From assembly GCA_964019695.1 (NCBI GenBank), contig OZ026516.1, positions 99,076,368 through 99,140,367 of the forward strand: DNA of 64,000 bases. The letters are read 5' to 3'. Under the pieces are notes generated by a model. It saw only the letters and a list, made by a program, of their open reading frames with translations. It had not been told where the DNA came from and made no database searches. This document shows positions 1 to 11,927 of the stretch, piece by piece. A program made the position numbers and the translations under genes. The first letter of the stretch is position 1. The number at the start of each line of letters is the position of its first letter. This stretch comes from Loripinus fragilis. Its lineage: Eukaryota > Mollusca > Bivalvia > Lucinida > Lucinidae.

Positions 1-680
1 TTCAAATTTTAATAGAACATTCTGTGAGATAACAGTGTTTAGTTTATACATATTCTATTGCCATACATTACAGCAATGGTCACAAGTTCTCGCAACATCA
101 GTTACAACCCTCCCCCTTACATATACAGATCAATCATAGCATGTAAACATGGCTAAAAACAGTATTAAAAAATGTCTTTGAGTACGATTGAGTGCAGGGT
201 ACCATCATTCAGATTCATAAGGCAAAAAATCCATCTGCCAATCCTAGTGAGTGGACATCCATACTGCCCGATTTTAATTATCTGATATGCGCCTGTTGGA
301 TTTTGTTTTCCCACACTTGTGAAAATTTATTACAATGATCAAATACTCCATGGCAATGTTCACCCAGTCATAGGGTCCATCAGTTCTAAGGAGCAGGCCT
401 GCTCCACTGACATATGGAAAATTGGGTATAGCATGAAGTGAGATAAATATATTTAAACTAGAATTGTTTTTCTACAAAAATACAGATGTCACCCCCCTTT
501 TAATGTCAAAAGCATGAGTCATTAAATACAATTTCAAACAGAAACATTAAATACAATTGCTAATTGAAATTCTAGTCAGTTCATGCAGACAATCAGCTCG
601 TATCTAGTAAAGATATCTGTCAATGTAGTTTACTATTGCACAATCATAACCTGGTATAGAATAGTCATAGATAATTGTTT
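1..680. other. No gene recognised
   Basis: AT-rich sequence without an open frame that resembles a protein or a clear repeat boundary. The short open frame at 583-774 runs into the tandem repeat that follows and has no protein-like composition. Confidence 0.5.
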
Positions 681-681
681 T

Positions 682-1640
682 TGTGATGGACAAAGTTCCA
701 AGGAAAATAACTCAAAGAGTATAAATGACAGAGTTACTATTCTTGCACTCTGCACGTCGACTTATGTTGGTTGATACTTGTATAAAGTTTCGTGAATATA
801 GCTTAAGCGGTTTCTAAGTTATAGAGCAGACACTGTTTTTGTGATGGACAAAATTCTAAGAAAAATAACTCAAAAAGTATAACAGGCAGAGTTACTATTC
901 TTGCACTCTGCAGGTCATCTTATGCTGATAGATATTTGTATAAAGTTTCGTGAATATAGCTTAAGCGGTTTACAAGTTAAAGAGCGGACACGATTTTTGT
1001 GATGCATAAAGTTCCAAGGCAAATAACTCAGAAAGTAAGAAAGGCAGAGTTATCATTCTTGTACTCTATACGTCGTCTCATGCTGATTGATATTTTTATA
1101 AAATTTCGTGAATATAGCTTGAGTGGTATTTAAGTTATAGAGCGGACACGATTTTTATGATGCACAAAGTTCAAAGGAAAATAACTCAAAAGTACAAAGG
1201 CAGAGTTACCATTCTTGCACTCTGCCCGTTGTCTTATGCTGATTGATATTTGTATAAAGTTTCGTGAATATAGCTTAAGTGGTTTCAAGTTATAGAGCGG
1301 ACACGATTATTGTGATGCACAAAGTTCAAAGGATAATAACTCAAAAAGTATGAGAGACAGAGTTACCATTCTTGCACTCACTCTGCACGTTATCTTATGC
1401 TGATTGATATTTGTATAAAGTTTCGTGAATATAGCTTAAGTGGTTTTCAAGTTATAGAGCGGACACAATTTTTTTGATGCACAAAGTTGAAAGAGAAATA
1501 ACTCATAAAGTATAAAAGGCAGAGTTACCATTCTTGCACTCTGCACGTCATATTATGCTGATTAATATTTGTATAAAGTTTCGTGAATAGAGCTTAAGCG
1601 GTTTTTAAGTTATAGAGCAGATATGATTTGTGACAGAAAG
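682..1640. repeat. Tandem repeat, about 158-bp unit, six copies plus a partial one
   Basis: A block starting with 'gtgatggacaaagtt' recurs at about 682, 839, 1000, 1158, 1312 and 1475 (spacing 154-163 bp). Each unit carries 'ataactca', 'agagttac', 'ttcttgcactctgc', 'gtttcgtgaatatagctta' and 'aagttatagagcggaca' in the same order. Copies differ by scattered substitutions and small indels, so the array is not recent. It ends in a short (acag) run at about 1635-1653. No coding potential is maintained through the units. Confidence 0.9.
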
Positions 1641-1670
1641 ACAGACAGACAGACGCCTGGGGAAAAACAA

Positions 1671-1702
1671 TATGTCTCCCGACTCTGAAGGGGGGAGACA
1701 TA
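1671..1702. repeat. Terminal-type hairpin after the tandem array
   Basis: 'tatgtctccc' (1671-1680) and its exact reverse complement 'gggagacata' (1693-1702) are separated by 12 bp. The position immediately after the 158-bp array and the (acag) run suggests this is the end of the mobile element that carries the array. That link is inference. Confidence 0.6.
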
Positions 1703-2585
1703 ATTTTCTAGCCAAATGGAGAATATGTCCATGTATTGTCAAAACGTTTAGTGCTCTTTATATAATCATGTACTGCTCTAAAGAACGTTTAATTAAATGT
1801 ATTGTCAACCATATCTGTGTCCCCATACCATATTGGTGTCTCCTTACTGATAGATTAAACCAGCCACATTTGTTATATAACTTTACTAATAATACTGATC
1901 TGGTTAGTCCAGTAACAATATAATTGCTTCATTTTGTATCTTTTGTTGAATGTAAGAGTCTTATTGTGTGCAGCCATCCCATACTAATGATGCATACTCT
2001 ATGATGAGTAATAAGTGGTATAAATAAATTTGATTTAATACATTTCTGTTCAGAGTGTATTTGAGTTTGCCAATTATGCCCCATACTTTTGACGCTGTAT
2101 TTGTAATATTTCTATATGTGCGTGCCACTGGCCGCTGACAGTGAGACACCGCATCATGCCGTATCTGATCTGTACTGTTTGTCTTTGTTCCATAAAGAGG
2201 ACGTTAGGCTTATATGGGTTAACGTTACTTTAAAGACAAGAATGAATCCCTTTAAACACACTGTTTTATCATTATAACATAAAAGAAACACATCTGTACA
2301 AAATTACCTAAATCTTATATATCATAATTGAGCTGTTAGCCAGTATAAGGTACAAGTTGGCGTTTGCATCCAGCAAGATTCAAATTAGTCTGCCCATCCC
2401 CTAATTCTAATCAGAGTTCTTAGTTTTCCGCCTGAACTGAAGAAACGGTTTCAAAACTACTTGCTTGTCTATAAGGATGATATTCTTCTTTTCAAACAAA
2501 AGACATATCTTGCATAAAAGTTTGCAGAATTCCGTCAAAAGTTATTCAAGTAATCAACTTAATTAATATATTATGCCTGCAAGCT

Positions 2586-3066
2586 AGGCTTTCAAGGCGG
2601 TGCTTCTTATATGGATTGCGTTTGTTAGTTATGTTTCATGTTGGTGTGTGTTGTGCTGTCGAGTCTGTTCCTTGTAGCCTTGTGGTCACCTGCTGGGAAA
2701 GGGCTGACCTCCTTGCTGGCGTGTTTGTTGAGTTTTGTTGCATTCCCAAATGTGTCCTGGTCCACATCAGAATAAAGGGTGAAGACTGGTTTTAGCCCTC
2801 CAGTAAAATATTTTTACTTTCGGTTCTAAGGCAGTTCTTCTTTTGTGAATTACTCCTGTTATTTATGTCTACTGTTTGTTATGCTTTCGTGTGCGTCTGT
2901 TTATTGATGCCTTGTGGTCACCTGCTGGGAAAGGGCTGACCTCTTGGCTCTTGTTTGTGATGTCTTATTGTGAGTTTGTTACTTTTTCCATTGGTATCCT
3001 GGGTCAGGTGTAGTACTTGATTGTATCGATTCCTGATCTTTGCCCTCTTTCTTATTTTACATATAT
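2586..3066 (+). repeat. Dispersed repeat family A, two partial tandem copies
   Basis: The phrase 'tggtcacctgctgggaaag' occurs twice (about 2683 and 2917). The block ends in a string meaning 'tatcctgggt..gtgtagta..gattgtatcgattcctgatctttgccc'. The same ending is found at 20436-20512 and 38370-38452, inverted at about 15890-15970, and a longer plus-strand relative sits at 35560-36050. It is a non-coding, multi-copy element whose class I cannot assign. Confidence 0.75.
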
Positions 3067-3502
3067 CTGATATCCTGTTAGAATATAAATGTGAATCAGG
3101 GGCAACAAATCAGTGATGAATTGATACAAAGAAATGTCATTTGCATTGAAATATTCTACACGCTAAATACTTTTAGTTATCCTAATATCAGCTTTCTATG
3201 TCAAGAGGTTGAAAACATTTTAAAAAAATGCCAAATTCTTAAAAGTGACATAACTTCATCATAATATTGAAATCCAAACAAAAATTAATCAGATCATTTA
3301 CATCTCAGTCAAAATAAGTAAATCGAATAAGAAGTCTCTAGCTTGCACGTTGTCCTGATAAACGTTGCCTATCTTGCGTTTTTATCAGGTGAACAAGATG
3401 TTGCATTGTTTGAATGACAAGTTAATGACGTTGAATCGACACGAAAATCAATAATTACGTCATTGTGCTAATTTGAAGAGTGAACAAACTTGTAAACTGA
3501 TA

Positions 3503-3662
3503 AATAGAATACCAGGGTCGCGTTTTAAGATATCAAGTTTACCAGGTTCAGCTTTTAGAACGCATGTTGAATACTTCGGCAAGCCTCGCGAATTTACATG
3601 CGTTCTCAAAGCCATGCCTTGTAAACTTGATATCTAAGCACACTCACATAGTATTCTCTATT
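3503..3662. repeat. Foldback (palindromic) element
   Basis: The two halves are inverted copies: 'tagaatac' and 'gatatcaagtttac' on the left match 'gtaaacttgatatc' and 'gtattcta' on the right, with 'aacgcatg'/'catgcgtt' nearer the centre. It looks like a hairpin MITE. No target-site duplication was confirmed. Confidence 0.8.
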
Positions 3663-6042
3663 TAACAAAGGGGCATAGGTCAAGAGTGGAAAACAACCAA
3701 GTTATGAAATACATATAAGTATATATAGCTGAAGACAATAACACAATTGGTAGCAGGTCTAGTAGTTGAACCAGGGGCGCGCGCCAATCCCAACCTGACT
3801 CCATACTTTGGTGGAAATTGATCATGAAGTATTTTTATGGTCATTCACCTGTTTCCACTGGTTCAAGAAGAGCTGTTGCCAGTTACAAGCAGAAGTATGC
3901 ACATAGAATACTAGTTAACACCAGCTTAGTCTTAGCATGCCCAGGTAAATTGTGTGGTAAGGTTAACTGACTGTCTCAACATGTTCGTAGATGTTGACAG
4001 GGACGTTCATACCAAAAACCAAAACAAAACAAATAAACAAATAAAAATAAAATATACTTAAAGCCATTAAAAACGCAACTGATACAAGTGTGACTTTTCA
4101 TATAAATAACAGCTTGATTCACTTTGTCTATGTACTAACAAGCGTCCCTAACGTAGGAGAACGTTTTACCAAAACTTGAGCTCAATTGCACACTATTGCC
4201 AAAAATTTTGGTGAAAAATGACAAATTCATCAAATTTTTTGGTAACCATATAAAATCTTAAAATTTTGTTCAATTTCAGCGTGCAAGTACTGCGTTGCAC
4301 TCAAACAAACAAGAAAACGGTTTAAAACACAAAATTCACTTTGCTGGAAGGACCTAAAATTTATGTTTTAAATTTCATTTTTTGTGAAATTTCCCCAAAA
4401 TTTGAGCAATCACTAAAACTTCAATTAAACTGAATCAATTAAAACTTGGCATACGTAAGTTGTAAGGTAATAACCTATGGTTATCATTAATCGCAATATT
4501 TACCGTCGAAAGTGTCGCATTTTCGTTAACTTCCGGTTTTCATGCTGAAACTTTGATGACCATTTAGAAGGTCAAAACTTCAAGACAATAAAAATCTGTC
4601 GCGTGTGCATAGAAAGTAGAGTAATGTTGAAGTTTTCCCAAAGTTTGAATCCAAAAGAGCCATTCATAATGAAGATCTGATATCCAGATTAATAAGATGA
4701 TTTTGCAGTTTTCGTGTCGAGGTTTGGGTTGTGTCCCTTTATCAAAAAATACAGCCTGGCTTATCTGGACTGCTTTATCTGCACCAAAAGAGTATTGGCT
4801 TGATATCGCGACCATAGGTTTATGCTTTTATTTTAACAGAATGATAAAATAGCATTAAATCTCGAGTAAGGTTATACTGTAAAAGTTGCGTTTTTACTGG
4901 CGTTAAGTATAGTTTAGCTGTTTTCTATGGAAAATTGTAAAAAATAAAATTTCAAGGCCCTAGTTTGCAGGATTCCCAAGATATTTGAGGAATGAAAAGT
5001 GTACAGTTGGAAGGAAAGAAGGATGGGCAGAAAAATTGACACCAAAAGCATCTTTCATCCTCAACTGTTTAAGGTATTTTGGACAGAAAGCAACAGACAA
5101 GAGATAAAAATTTGGATTGGTGAGCAAGAGGATCATGAAGCTGATTCCTCTTACACAATACAACTTGTCATGCTTAACGTTGTTCAAGAAAGCCTGGCAC
5201 AATTCGATAATCTAATCAAGCCTCGGGTGTATGTAAGGTGCATTACGCGTAGTATTATGTACGAAAAAGCTCCATTTTGTTAGCCAGGAAAGGTGTAATG
5301 AAAATTAGTATTTTAGCATGTGATTTCATCCCTATTAAAATCCATTTTTCTGATCAACTGAAAAATTTAATCAGCAGAATAAATGGAGTCTATGTTTTTT
5401 CAATAAAATATCGCTATAGCGAAATTGAGCATTCTGTAATACTTTTGACCTGCATTAAGCAATAATCTATCTTGAAAACCAATTTTTGGCCTTTTTTTTG
5501 AGTGGACGCTTAAGACATGTTTTACTGTAATCATTAAAGATGACCATTGCGGCAATAATTGTCAATGGATTACACCCTAAATCCCATGTTCACGACTACA
5601 CTACCAAGGACACATCTAAGACACGTTTCTAAAATGCGTACAGGGCTCTCAGAGAAGTTGCAATAGTAAGAAATCATTGTTAACGTATGTACAGACATAA
5701 TGGTGGGTGGAGGTTCCACAATTGATGAGGTTAGCTCAACCATCATATGAGCTTAAAGGTTTGTCATTGTTACCTACAAAACTGGCATTTTTAAAATCAT
5801 GCGCCAGCTGGAAACTTAGCGTGCCATTCACAATACTCCTACTATGCAGGAGATGATTCATATAGGCAATGTTGCTTGTTTTCAGATCCTATTATTGGCT
5901 TATATATTATTGTTTTGTTAATACATGCTTTGAAATTTCGAAATAAAAATTGTTTAAACCAAAAGGTTCATGAAGTTTCATCTTAAATGTTAGTTCGAAC
6001 TATTAGGGTTGAAAAAGCAGAATACAACTCAAACCAGATTAC
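3663..6042. other. Intronic or intergenic stretch, no gene recognised
   Basis: I searched this stretch for the next exon of the macroglobulin-like gene and did not find one. The minus-strand frames at 4564-4815 and 4960-5202 have no family resemblance. The stretch is AT-rich and non-coding as far as can be seen. Confidence 0.45.
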
Positions 6043-6105
6043 CTGATAGTTTATATCGCCAGCATATTCAGTAGTTTTTATTTCAAAATCAACAGTGGCA
6101 CCAGC
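6043..6105 (-). CDS. CD109/A2M-like gene, exon (MG5 region)
   Basis: This is the most downstream exon found of the minus-strand macroglobulin-like gene. It is 63 bp (21 codons, phase 0 to 0), bounded on the coding strand by an acceptor 'tctctag' and a donor 'GTAAT'. It reads AGATVDFEIKTTEYAGDINY followed by Q. That fits the A2M-family segment in which a 'G..V.F' strand is followed by a 'Y.V' strand just before the 'SRG' motif. The exon with that next motif was not found below 6043. Confidence 0.75.
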
Positions 6106-6167
6106 CTAGAGAAAAGAGAAAATATAAGTTGGCAAGCTTTCACAGAAATTAGGATATGCATACATCA

Positions 6168-6236
6168 GCCAAACGGTGATCCTAGGGATAGATTTTTCAA
6201 TCCCACCCTCACATTCATGATGGATTCTTATAGTAT
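6168..6236. repeat. Fragment of dispersed repeat family B
   Basis: The text 'tcccaccctcacattcatgatggattcttata' is nearly identical to the ends of the repeats at 9936-10206, 19104-19378 and 22698-22956. Only the terminal part is present here. Confidence 0.7.
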
Positions 6237-6410
6237 TCACTATCAGGAAAGTTAAATGGCTAAACTTCAGAGATGAAAAATATTTTAGCTAGCATGCTGG
6301 TTTAAACATGACTGTCAAAACCCACAATTCTAAGTTTTTTTGCATTGAGGCCCAGGTTATGTTCAGAAAAACATGAACATGTGACGTTTTTGTCTTACCC
6401 CAAACTGATA

Positions 6411-6622
6411 TATGCGCGGATCCAGAAAGTTTTGCCAGAGAGGGTCCAACACTGACAACTTTTTTTCTCTCTCTTGGATCAAAATACCACTATAATCAGG
6501 CCATCTTTGGTTGGCCGGCGAAATGCCATTTAAATGTCGTTTCGCTAGCATGCCAATGATGGCCCAACATGAAATACTGGCTTGGTATCTTTGTGATTTT
6601 TCCCCCTCTGGATCCACGCATG
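6411..6622. mobile_element. MITE family C with 5-bp target-site duplication
   Basis: The ends are inverted repeats: 'atgcgcggatccaga' at the left, 'tctggatccacgcat' at the right. The element is flanked on both sides by TGATA (6406-6410 and 6623-6627). A longer relative at 15462-15766 shares the ends and the centre ('tggcccaacat', 'cgccatttaaatg'). There is no coding capacity, so it is a non-autonomous DNA element. The superfamily is not assigned. Confidence 0.85.
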
Positions 6623-7120
6623 TGATATAATTGAGCCATAACACTAGAAATCCTGTGGCGTTTCCTACCAGGTTAAACTCAAACCTGTCTGCCCAGCTAC
6701 AGGGACCACGAGCATATTGAAATTTTACATGTAGCTAGTTAACGTTATAAACTTGCCATGGAGCGAGCAACATAACATTGAGCAGACCATGTGGATATGT
6801 GGGCTGATCTGCACCCTTGTTGTTTACATGAAAAAAGTCAGTTTTTTTTAGTCGTGGCCCATATGTTCAAAGCCTACAAATGAATTGTTTCTCTATTGAG
6901 TTTTAAAAATTTGTATTCTAAAAATATATTTAAGTTTGGTCATATAGTTACTCTCTATTATTTTGAGTTCTTTTTTCGAGGTTTTTGTTAAAGGTGTCAT
7001 CTCATTCCAAGTGATGCACTCTAGTCTGAATTAGAAATGTATCAAATTTTTTCAGTGATTTAGACCATGGATTGTGTAGAGAACTCATGTAAACATTTAT
7101 GGGGTGATTTGGTCACATAC

Positions 7121-7219
7121 CAGTAATTTGTTCGAAGCCACTGTAATTTGAAGGAAGTTGTCACTTGGGGAATGTCGTTTCTTCAAAGACTTTGTCGCTG
7201 AAGCTCCACTGTATTCAGC
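7121..7219 (-). CDS. CD109/A2M-like gene, exon (MG5 region)
   Basis: A 99-bp exon (33 codons, phase 0 to 0) with coding-strand acceptor 'ctaaacag' and donor 'GTATGT'. The reading AEYSG... then HSPSDNFLQITVAS matches the A2M-family pattern in which an aromatic-rich loop is followed by a strand of the type 's.sYLqi'. It joins in frame to the exons at 7935-8210 (upstream) and 6043-6105 (downstream). A basic KSLKKRH stretch lies in the loop. Confidence 0.85.
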
Positions 7220-7934
7220 CTGTTTAGTACAAAAGAAAAGTAAATTTTACTTGATTAGCAAACTGTTAAATCTATGGAGTAGGTCTTTAAACTACCTAAC
7301 ATTAATCAAGTAAAAGTTAAGATATTGACTGTTAAGTGTAAAAAATTATATTCTTGATACATAAATAATTGTCCGAAAGACTAAACACATGTACGTGTTA
7401 AATAGTATTCTATATGATGTTGGGTAACATAAATGTTTTATTTTGACAAGTGAGCAATTAAAATTTTGACATATAACCAAAATTTAGGCCATCATTAAAT
7501 GCTTAAGGAATACATTTGTGCAGTCTCGTCAGAGTCAATGCTGCTTGAATGCAAAAACTACGGATGTATCCCAAAAACTAATCACCAAAACAAACTATGT
7601 TGCTTAGCAGGTAAGTTGAAAGTGTTATGCTATGTAATATGATAGGCACCATCATCCCACTTGCTGTTCCAGTTTGTGAGTTACATTCTTCGAGAATGAT
7701 TATCTATTTACAAAACTTCCATTTATTGCTAAAACCTAAATCATTTTCATCGTAATTTAACTCCTAATGATCTTTTGGCATTACCATGTAGCCATGGCAA
7801 TACGAAAATATGATTTTCTCAAACAGTGGTGTTTAACCAGTATCCGTTTAAAGACGTCTTACTTTAGAATTGCATTCACCAATAGAAACGATTTGGATAG
7901 AAGAGGGTAAAATCACATGAATGCATTCTCTTAC

Positions 7935-8210
7935 CTTCAGGCTAAGCCGTTTTACCCGATCCGACGTTGGAATATCAAATGTAACAAGCCCATCAGCGGG
8001 TATAGGATAGTATTCTGGGTTCCTGTCTCTGGTTGTCTCTACTGGACGAGGTGGCCAGGGACGCCATGGTCTCCACCTACGAGGCTGCCAAAAAGGAACT
8101 GGTTCCCGGTCATCATACCATACCCGTCTTTCAACTGTTTCACTCACAGTCAGTTTGAGAGTGCCTGCTACTGTATCTAATGGGCTTCCGTCTACTAATG
8201 AGACCTTAAC
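7935..8210 (-). CDS. CD109/A2M-like gene, exon (MG4 domain, W/R/P-rich insert)
   Basis: A 276-bp exon (92 codons, phase 0 to 0), acceptor 'tttatag', donor 'GTAAG'. It starts VKVSLVDGSPLDTVAGTLKL, the standard MG4 opening ('v.v...dG.P'). It ends with a 'dG.v.FdIPt' strand (PADGLVTFDIPTSDRV), typical of the fourth macroglobulin domain in A2M, CD109 and insect TEPs. Between these strands lies FWQPRRWRPWRPWPPRP, a Trp/Arg/Pro-rich stretch I do not know from the family. The protein would be secreted or membrane-anchored. Family membership is firm. The choice between CD109, TEP and A2M is not possible without the C-terminal half. Confidence 0.9.
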
Positions 8211-8720
8211 CTATAAAATGCATTGATTTTGATCTATTTATTCTAAAAGAAAACGTGCGTTGTGTATACTAAAATGATCTCAGTGAGACGATGCATGTAC
8301 GTAAATATCACCATATTTATTAAGAGCTGGTACTTATCGCAGAGATAAACAGCCTATATTATGTTTAGACAGGCCTCCATGTATGTACAGTCTCACTACT
8401 TACACACACAAACAATAAAAAAATATATGCAGATTCAAACAATTATCTAGTCTCTCTTTTTAGCTTATAGTACAAAAGGCTTATATCATTTTTGTATGTC
8501 TTTTTGTATTTTGTAGTGTATTGTTTAGTTTATTGGACTTCTTTTTTCGTACTGTGAACAGTGTAAATGTTTATCCTATCAATAAAACAGAATATTTAAT
8601 TGAGTTTTGTGATGGATACAATCAGCCCACATATTTAATATAAATTAAATACCTTAGCGCAACTATAATATTTATAAGGACAATTTTCGTAAGGATTTTT
8701 TGGAAATGATTGATACGTAC

Positions 8721-8945
8721 CACACCTGTATAATCCATGCTAGGTTTAAATGTGGATGACAAAGATTTGGGAAATTCCACCTTAACGGGATTGTTATAAA
8801 ACTTCAACTCTTCTTTATCACCCAGTTTAAACTGTGTCAGCGATTCTGTTACATTAGCATCGAATATCAACGTCTCACCATTCAAGAACTTTTCCACTTC
8901 TTGCAGTTTTGTTTTACTGAGCTGAAAGCTGGCTTCTCCTTGGAT
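8721..8945 (-). CDS. CD109/A2M-like gene, exon (end of MG3)
   Basis: A 225-bp exon (75 codons, phase 0 to 0), acceptor 'ctttcag', donor 'GTACGT'. The key segments are TLIFDANVTESLT ('l.v.A.VtE.lTg' of MG3) and STFKPSMDYTGV ('FKPgmpy.g.v'), two of the best conserved stretches of the alpha-2-macroglobulin family. It connects directly to VKVSLVDG in the next exon. The predicted role is the scaffold of a thioester-type immune or protease-trapping protein. Confidence 0.92.
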
Positions 8946-9338
8946 CTGAAAGTTAAAAATTCGAAATAAGTATCAATATTACAGGTCTTTATATATCAGG
9001 AAGTAATAAGTATTACTAAGTCCATTTCTGAACGAAAATTCTAACGCACCTCGCCTATAGAGCCAATGCTAAAAACATGTGATATATCAAACAATAATTC
9101 ACAGTTTTGAAAGTGCAGGAAACGCACGCTAGCAGACGTCATTTTTACTGCAAAATGACGTCAGTCATGGCGTTAGACGGTGTTACGTCGTTTTTACGCA
9201 TGGAAGACTGTTATAAATACATGTAAACGTATGTGACACAGTCCAACTATTGGCGGGATTTCCTCAGTGCAATTGCGGCAAGTTGGAAGAAGCTGAAGAC
9301 TTCAAATGTATTTTCGTCGTTTATTGTGTGATAGAATC

Positions 9339-9510
9339 GAAATAGGTCAGCTCTATTGCGTGAATTGTTGAGTAATAACTCAATGTTTGATGGTCAGTTG
9401 TACGAAGATAAATCATTCCCGCTACAGGCTCCTGATTTGATCTTCTTTACAACTGACCTCCAAACAGTGAATTATTACTCAACAATTCACTGCTGGAGCT
9501 GATCTATTTC
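9339..9510. repeat. Foldback element in intron
   Basis: 'gaaataggtcagctc' at the left pairs with 'gagctgatctatttc' at the right. The inner arms 'gtgaattgttgagtaataa' and 'ttattactcaacaattcac' are exact complements, and 'tggtcagttgta'/'tacaactgacc' pair further in. It is non-coding and sits within an intron of the macroglobulin-like gene. Confidence 0.85.
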
Positions 9511-9935
9511 TTAAATAACACACTTACTGACGTTATCAGCAAAACTATATGTCTACAGTTTGGTATGAGCCTTCATTTACAGCCATACGTTGTGTATATA
9601 AACGAGCTGTGAAGGATTTGGCAGACTCATTTGAGCATTTGCATGCTGTATGATTTTGTATGCTTTTTTTCCAGGAATACCATCACAGAGGTCAAAAGGT
9701 TTGAATCTAGATCTGTACTGCAAAGTTTATCAACAGGTGACAAAATTTGTCACAAGTGCCAAACAAGTTAGGTAAAAAGAAATAGAAATAATGTACTATG
9801 TCAGATAAGAAATAGATATAGTACAAGTATTTCCCGCACAACGAGATAATTCTATCCCACAAACCCGTACCAGCCCAAGGGAAAGATAAAAACGAACAGC
9901 CGCACGTCGGTCGCACGCTGGCCACACGTCGATCG

Positions 9936-10206
9936 GTGACGTCATTGTTATGTTACAATCACGTCACCATGTCGTATCTCAGCGTATTCAGGATTTCCTG
10001 GAAGTCTTTTTCATGTTTTCTAATATAAAATGAGGTATTTAGTGGTGGGCAAGAAAAAAAATCCATTATCTGTGTGAGGATGGGATAGAAAAATCTATCC
10101 CTCTTGATCACTGTGTGTCATCACTCTGCAAGCCTCGTGATGCCAATTGATGATCCTTGGCATGGATTTTTCGATCCCACCCTCACATTCATGATGGATT
10201 CTTATA
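9936..10206. repeat. Dispersed repeat family B, copy 1 (foldback type)
   Basis: It starts 'gtgacgtcattgtta', carries 'cacgtcaccatgtcg', 'ttcaggattt' and 'tggaagtctttttcatg', and ends 'catgatggattcttat'. The right half contains inverted arms around 'gatcactg' ('gggatagaaaaatc' against 'gatttttcgatccc'). Near-copies lie at 19104-19378 and 22698-22956, with an end fragment at 6168-6236. This copy sits just downstream of the exon at 10256-10379, in the intron. Confidence 0.85.
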
Positions 10207-10255
10207 ACATATAACAAAGATGCGTTAACAAAATATCAAGAGAGTCTGTACATAC

Positions 10256-10379
10256 CGGGAAATGTAACTCTATTTCTTTGTTCGTGCTAACTCTTGAGTT
10301 ATTCCTCCAGACAAATCGTTCTCTTTTGGAGCGAATTCTAAGATCAACAACGCCTTTAACTGGTTTTCCAAATGTATAC
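10256..10379 (-). CDS. CD109/A2M-like gene, exon (MG3, YTFGKPV motif)
   Basis: A 124-bp exon (1 nt + 41 codons), acceptor 'cctcag', donor 'GTATGT'. It opens with YTFGKPVKGVVDLRI, the 'Y.YGkPV.G.v' signature that starts the MG3 core of A2M, CD109 and TEPs. The split codon with the preceding exon completes a methionine, and the frame ends in phase 0 for the next exon. Together with the FKPSMDY exon this identifies the gene family beyond reasonable doubt. Confidence 0.93.
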
Positions 10380-11172
10380 CTGAGGAATATTACAAATATA
10401 ATGATCAATCATAGATTATTTCAGATGATATGAAATGCATTGTCTCACCAAGACCAAGGCCATTGATGTAATTGCATGATACAGTAGCTTCGCAGTCAAA
10501 GGCGCTGAGTTTACAGTATATTTGTGTGATCTATTAATCGGATCCACTTTGATGCCAGCATTCTAAGAAATGTAGCTTGCAAAAAGTGTTATTGTTAACC
10601 GATTAATTCCAGATACCATACAGGTACTTTAGCAAACAGTAAAGATGCAGATAAATTGCCCTATAAGGGACATTGATTTATTTATTTGCTAAGAAGTAGA
10701 AATATTTTTAGTACCAAAATACATCATTTTATAGTAATTTTGACCTGTGTCTCCTTGGACAACAAAAAGGTTAATTTTATGATTGTTGTATCAATATGTA
10801 TGGGATAATCCATCACTATGAAAAGAGTAAATGAGTCCTTACTGAATGTATTTTGATGCAATGAAGCTTGATTATTCCATTGTTTCATCAGTCCTAAAAT
10901 AGCGATCATACAAAGCTGTTATCTGTTACATTTTGATTGATACTTTACTGATTAACGAAGAGGTTACAATAGAGAAGGGAGAAGTTGAAATTTCAAAAAT
11001 GTTTAATTTTAGAAAATTGAATGAAAACAACTTACAGTGTACCTACAAAATGACTTAACCCTTAAAGTGCCAAGAAAAAATGCATCTTAAAAATGACGTC
11101 TGCTGAAGTCGTCTGCTGCAAATAATTGCCTGACATTACTGACAAATTTAAGTATAGAATCAAACAGGTTTG

Positions 11173-11214
11173 ACCCAGATCAAGCTGCTCCTATAGGAGC
11201 AGTCTGATCTGGGT
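11173..11214. repeat. Short near-perfect hairpin
   Basis: 'acccagatca' and 'tgatctgggt' flank the complementary 'ctgctcc'/'ggagcag' around 'tata'. The phrase 'gatctgggtcc' and the following 'cagacga' recur at 30530-30620, so this is a dispersed short repeat rather than a regulatory hairpin. Confidence 0.65.
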
Positions 11215-11927
11215 CCACACTGTTGTCATGGAGGCTTCTCAAACATTTCAGCAGACGAGAAAAGCAAACGACTTTTGTTGCAATTGGCGCTTTAAGACTT
11301 AAGCGTACAACTGTGTGAAATGTACAAAATATTTTGCACATAGTTCCTTTATTGTATGTTGTCCTAAAATGAGCGATCCCCTGCATTTTAAGAATTCCAT
11401 TTTCAATCTATTCCATCAGCCCAGTTTTTAAAAGTATTGGTAGAATATATTTTCTATTGCACAATAGTACAGAAGGGAAAAATCTAACAATATAATGGGT
11501 GACAGCTATATTGTATTTTAGAAAATCGCTGTTTGGCCAGAAATGCTGTATAGTTTAAATCTTTTAAAATAAGTACATTATACAACTGCTTTGGCAAAAA
11601 ATCTCTCATCAACTCTGTTTATTCTGTTTTATTTACCTTACGCCCTTCTTATTAGTAAATTTATTTGCCAATCTATTAAACAAAAGCGTGATTTTACAGG
11701 TAAGTAATTTGTGTGTCATACGATAATTAGAATCTTACATTCGTATGTTTCTGTATTAATGAATTAATTAAACTCATAACAAAAAAGAGACAAAATACTC
11801 AGCAAGCCAAGCATTTTATATCTTTTCCAAAATTGTTTAATAAATTCAAGAAAATGTGAGCACTCATGTAAGATCATCTGCGATGCTAGTATTGTATCAT
11901 TTTTGCAAAAAGACTAATAAATGTATT

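Noticed and set aside
682..1640. CRISPR-like array
   Set aside because: The unit is about 158 bp with no conserved short repeat alternating with unique spacers. This is an ordinary tandem repeat in eukaryotic DNA.
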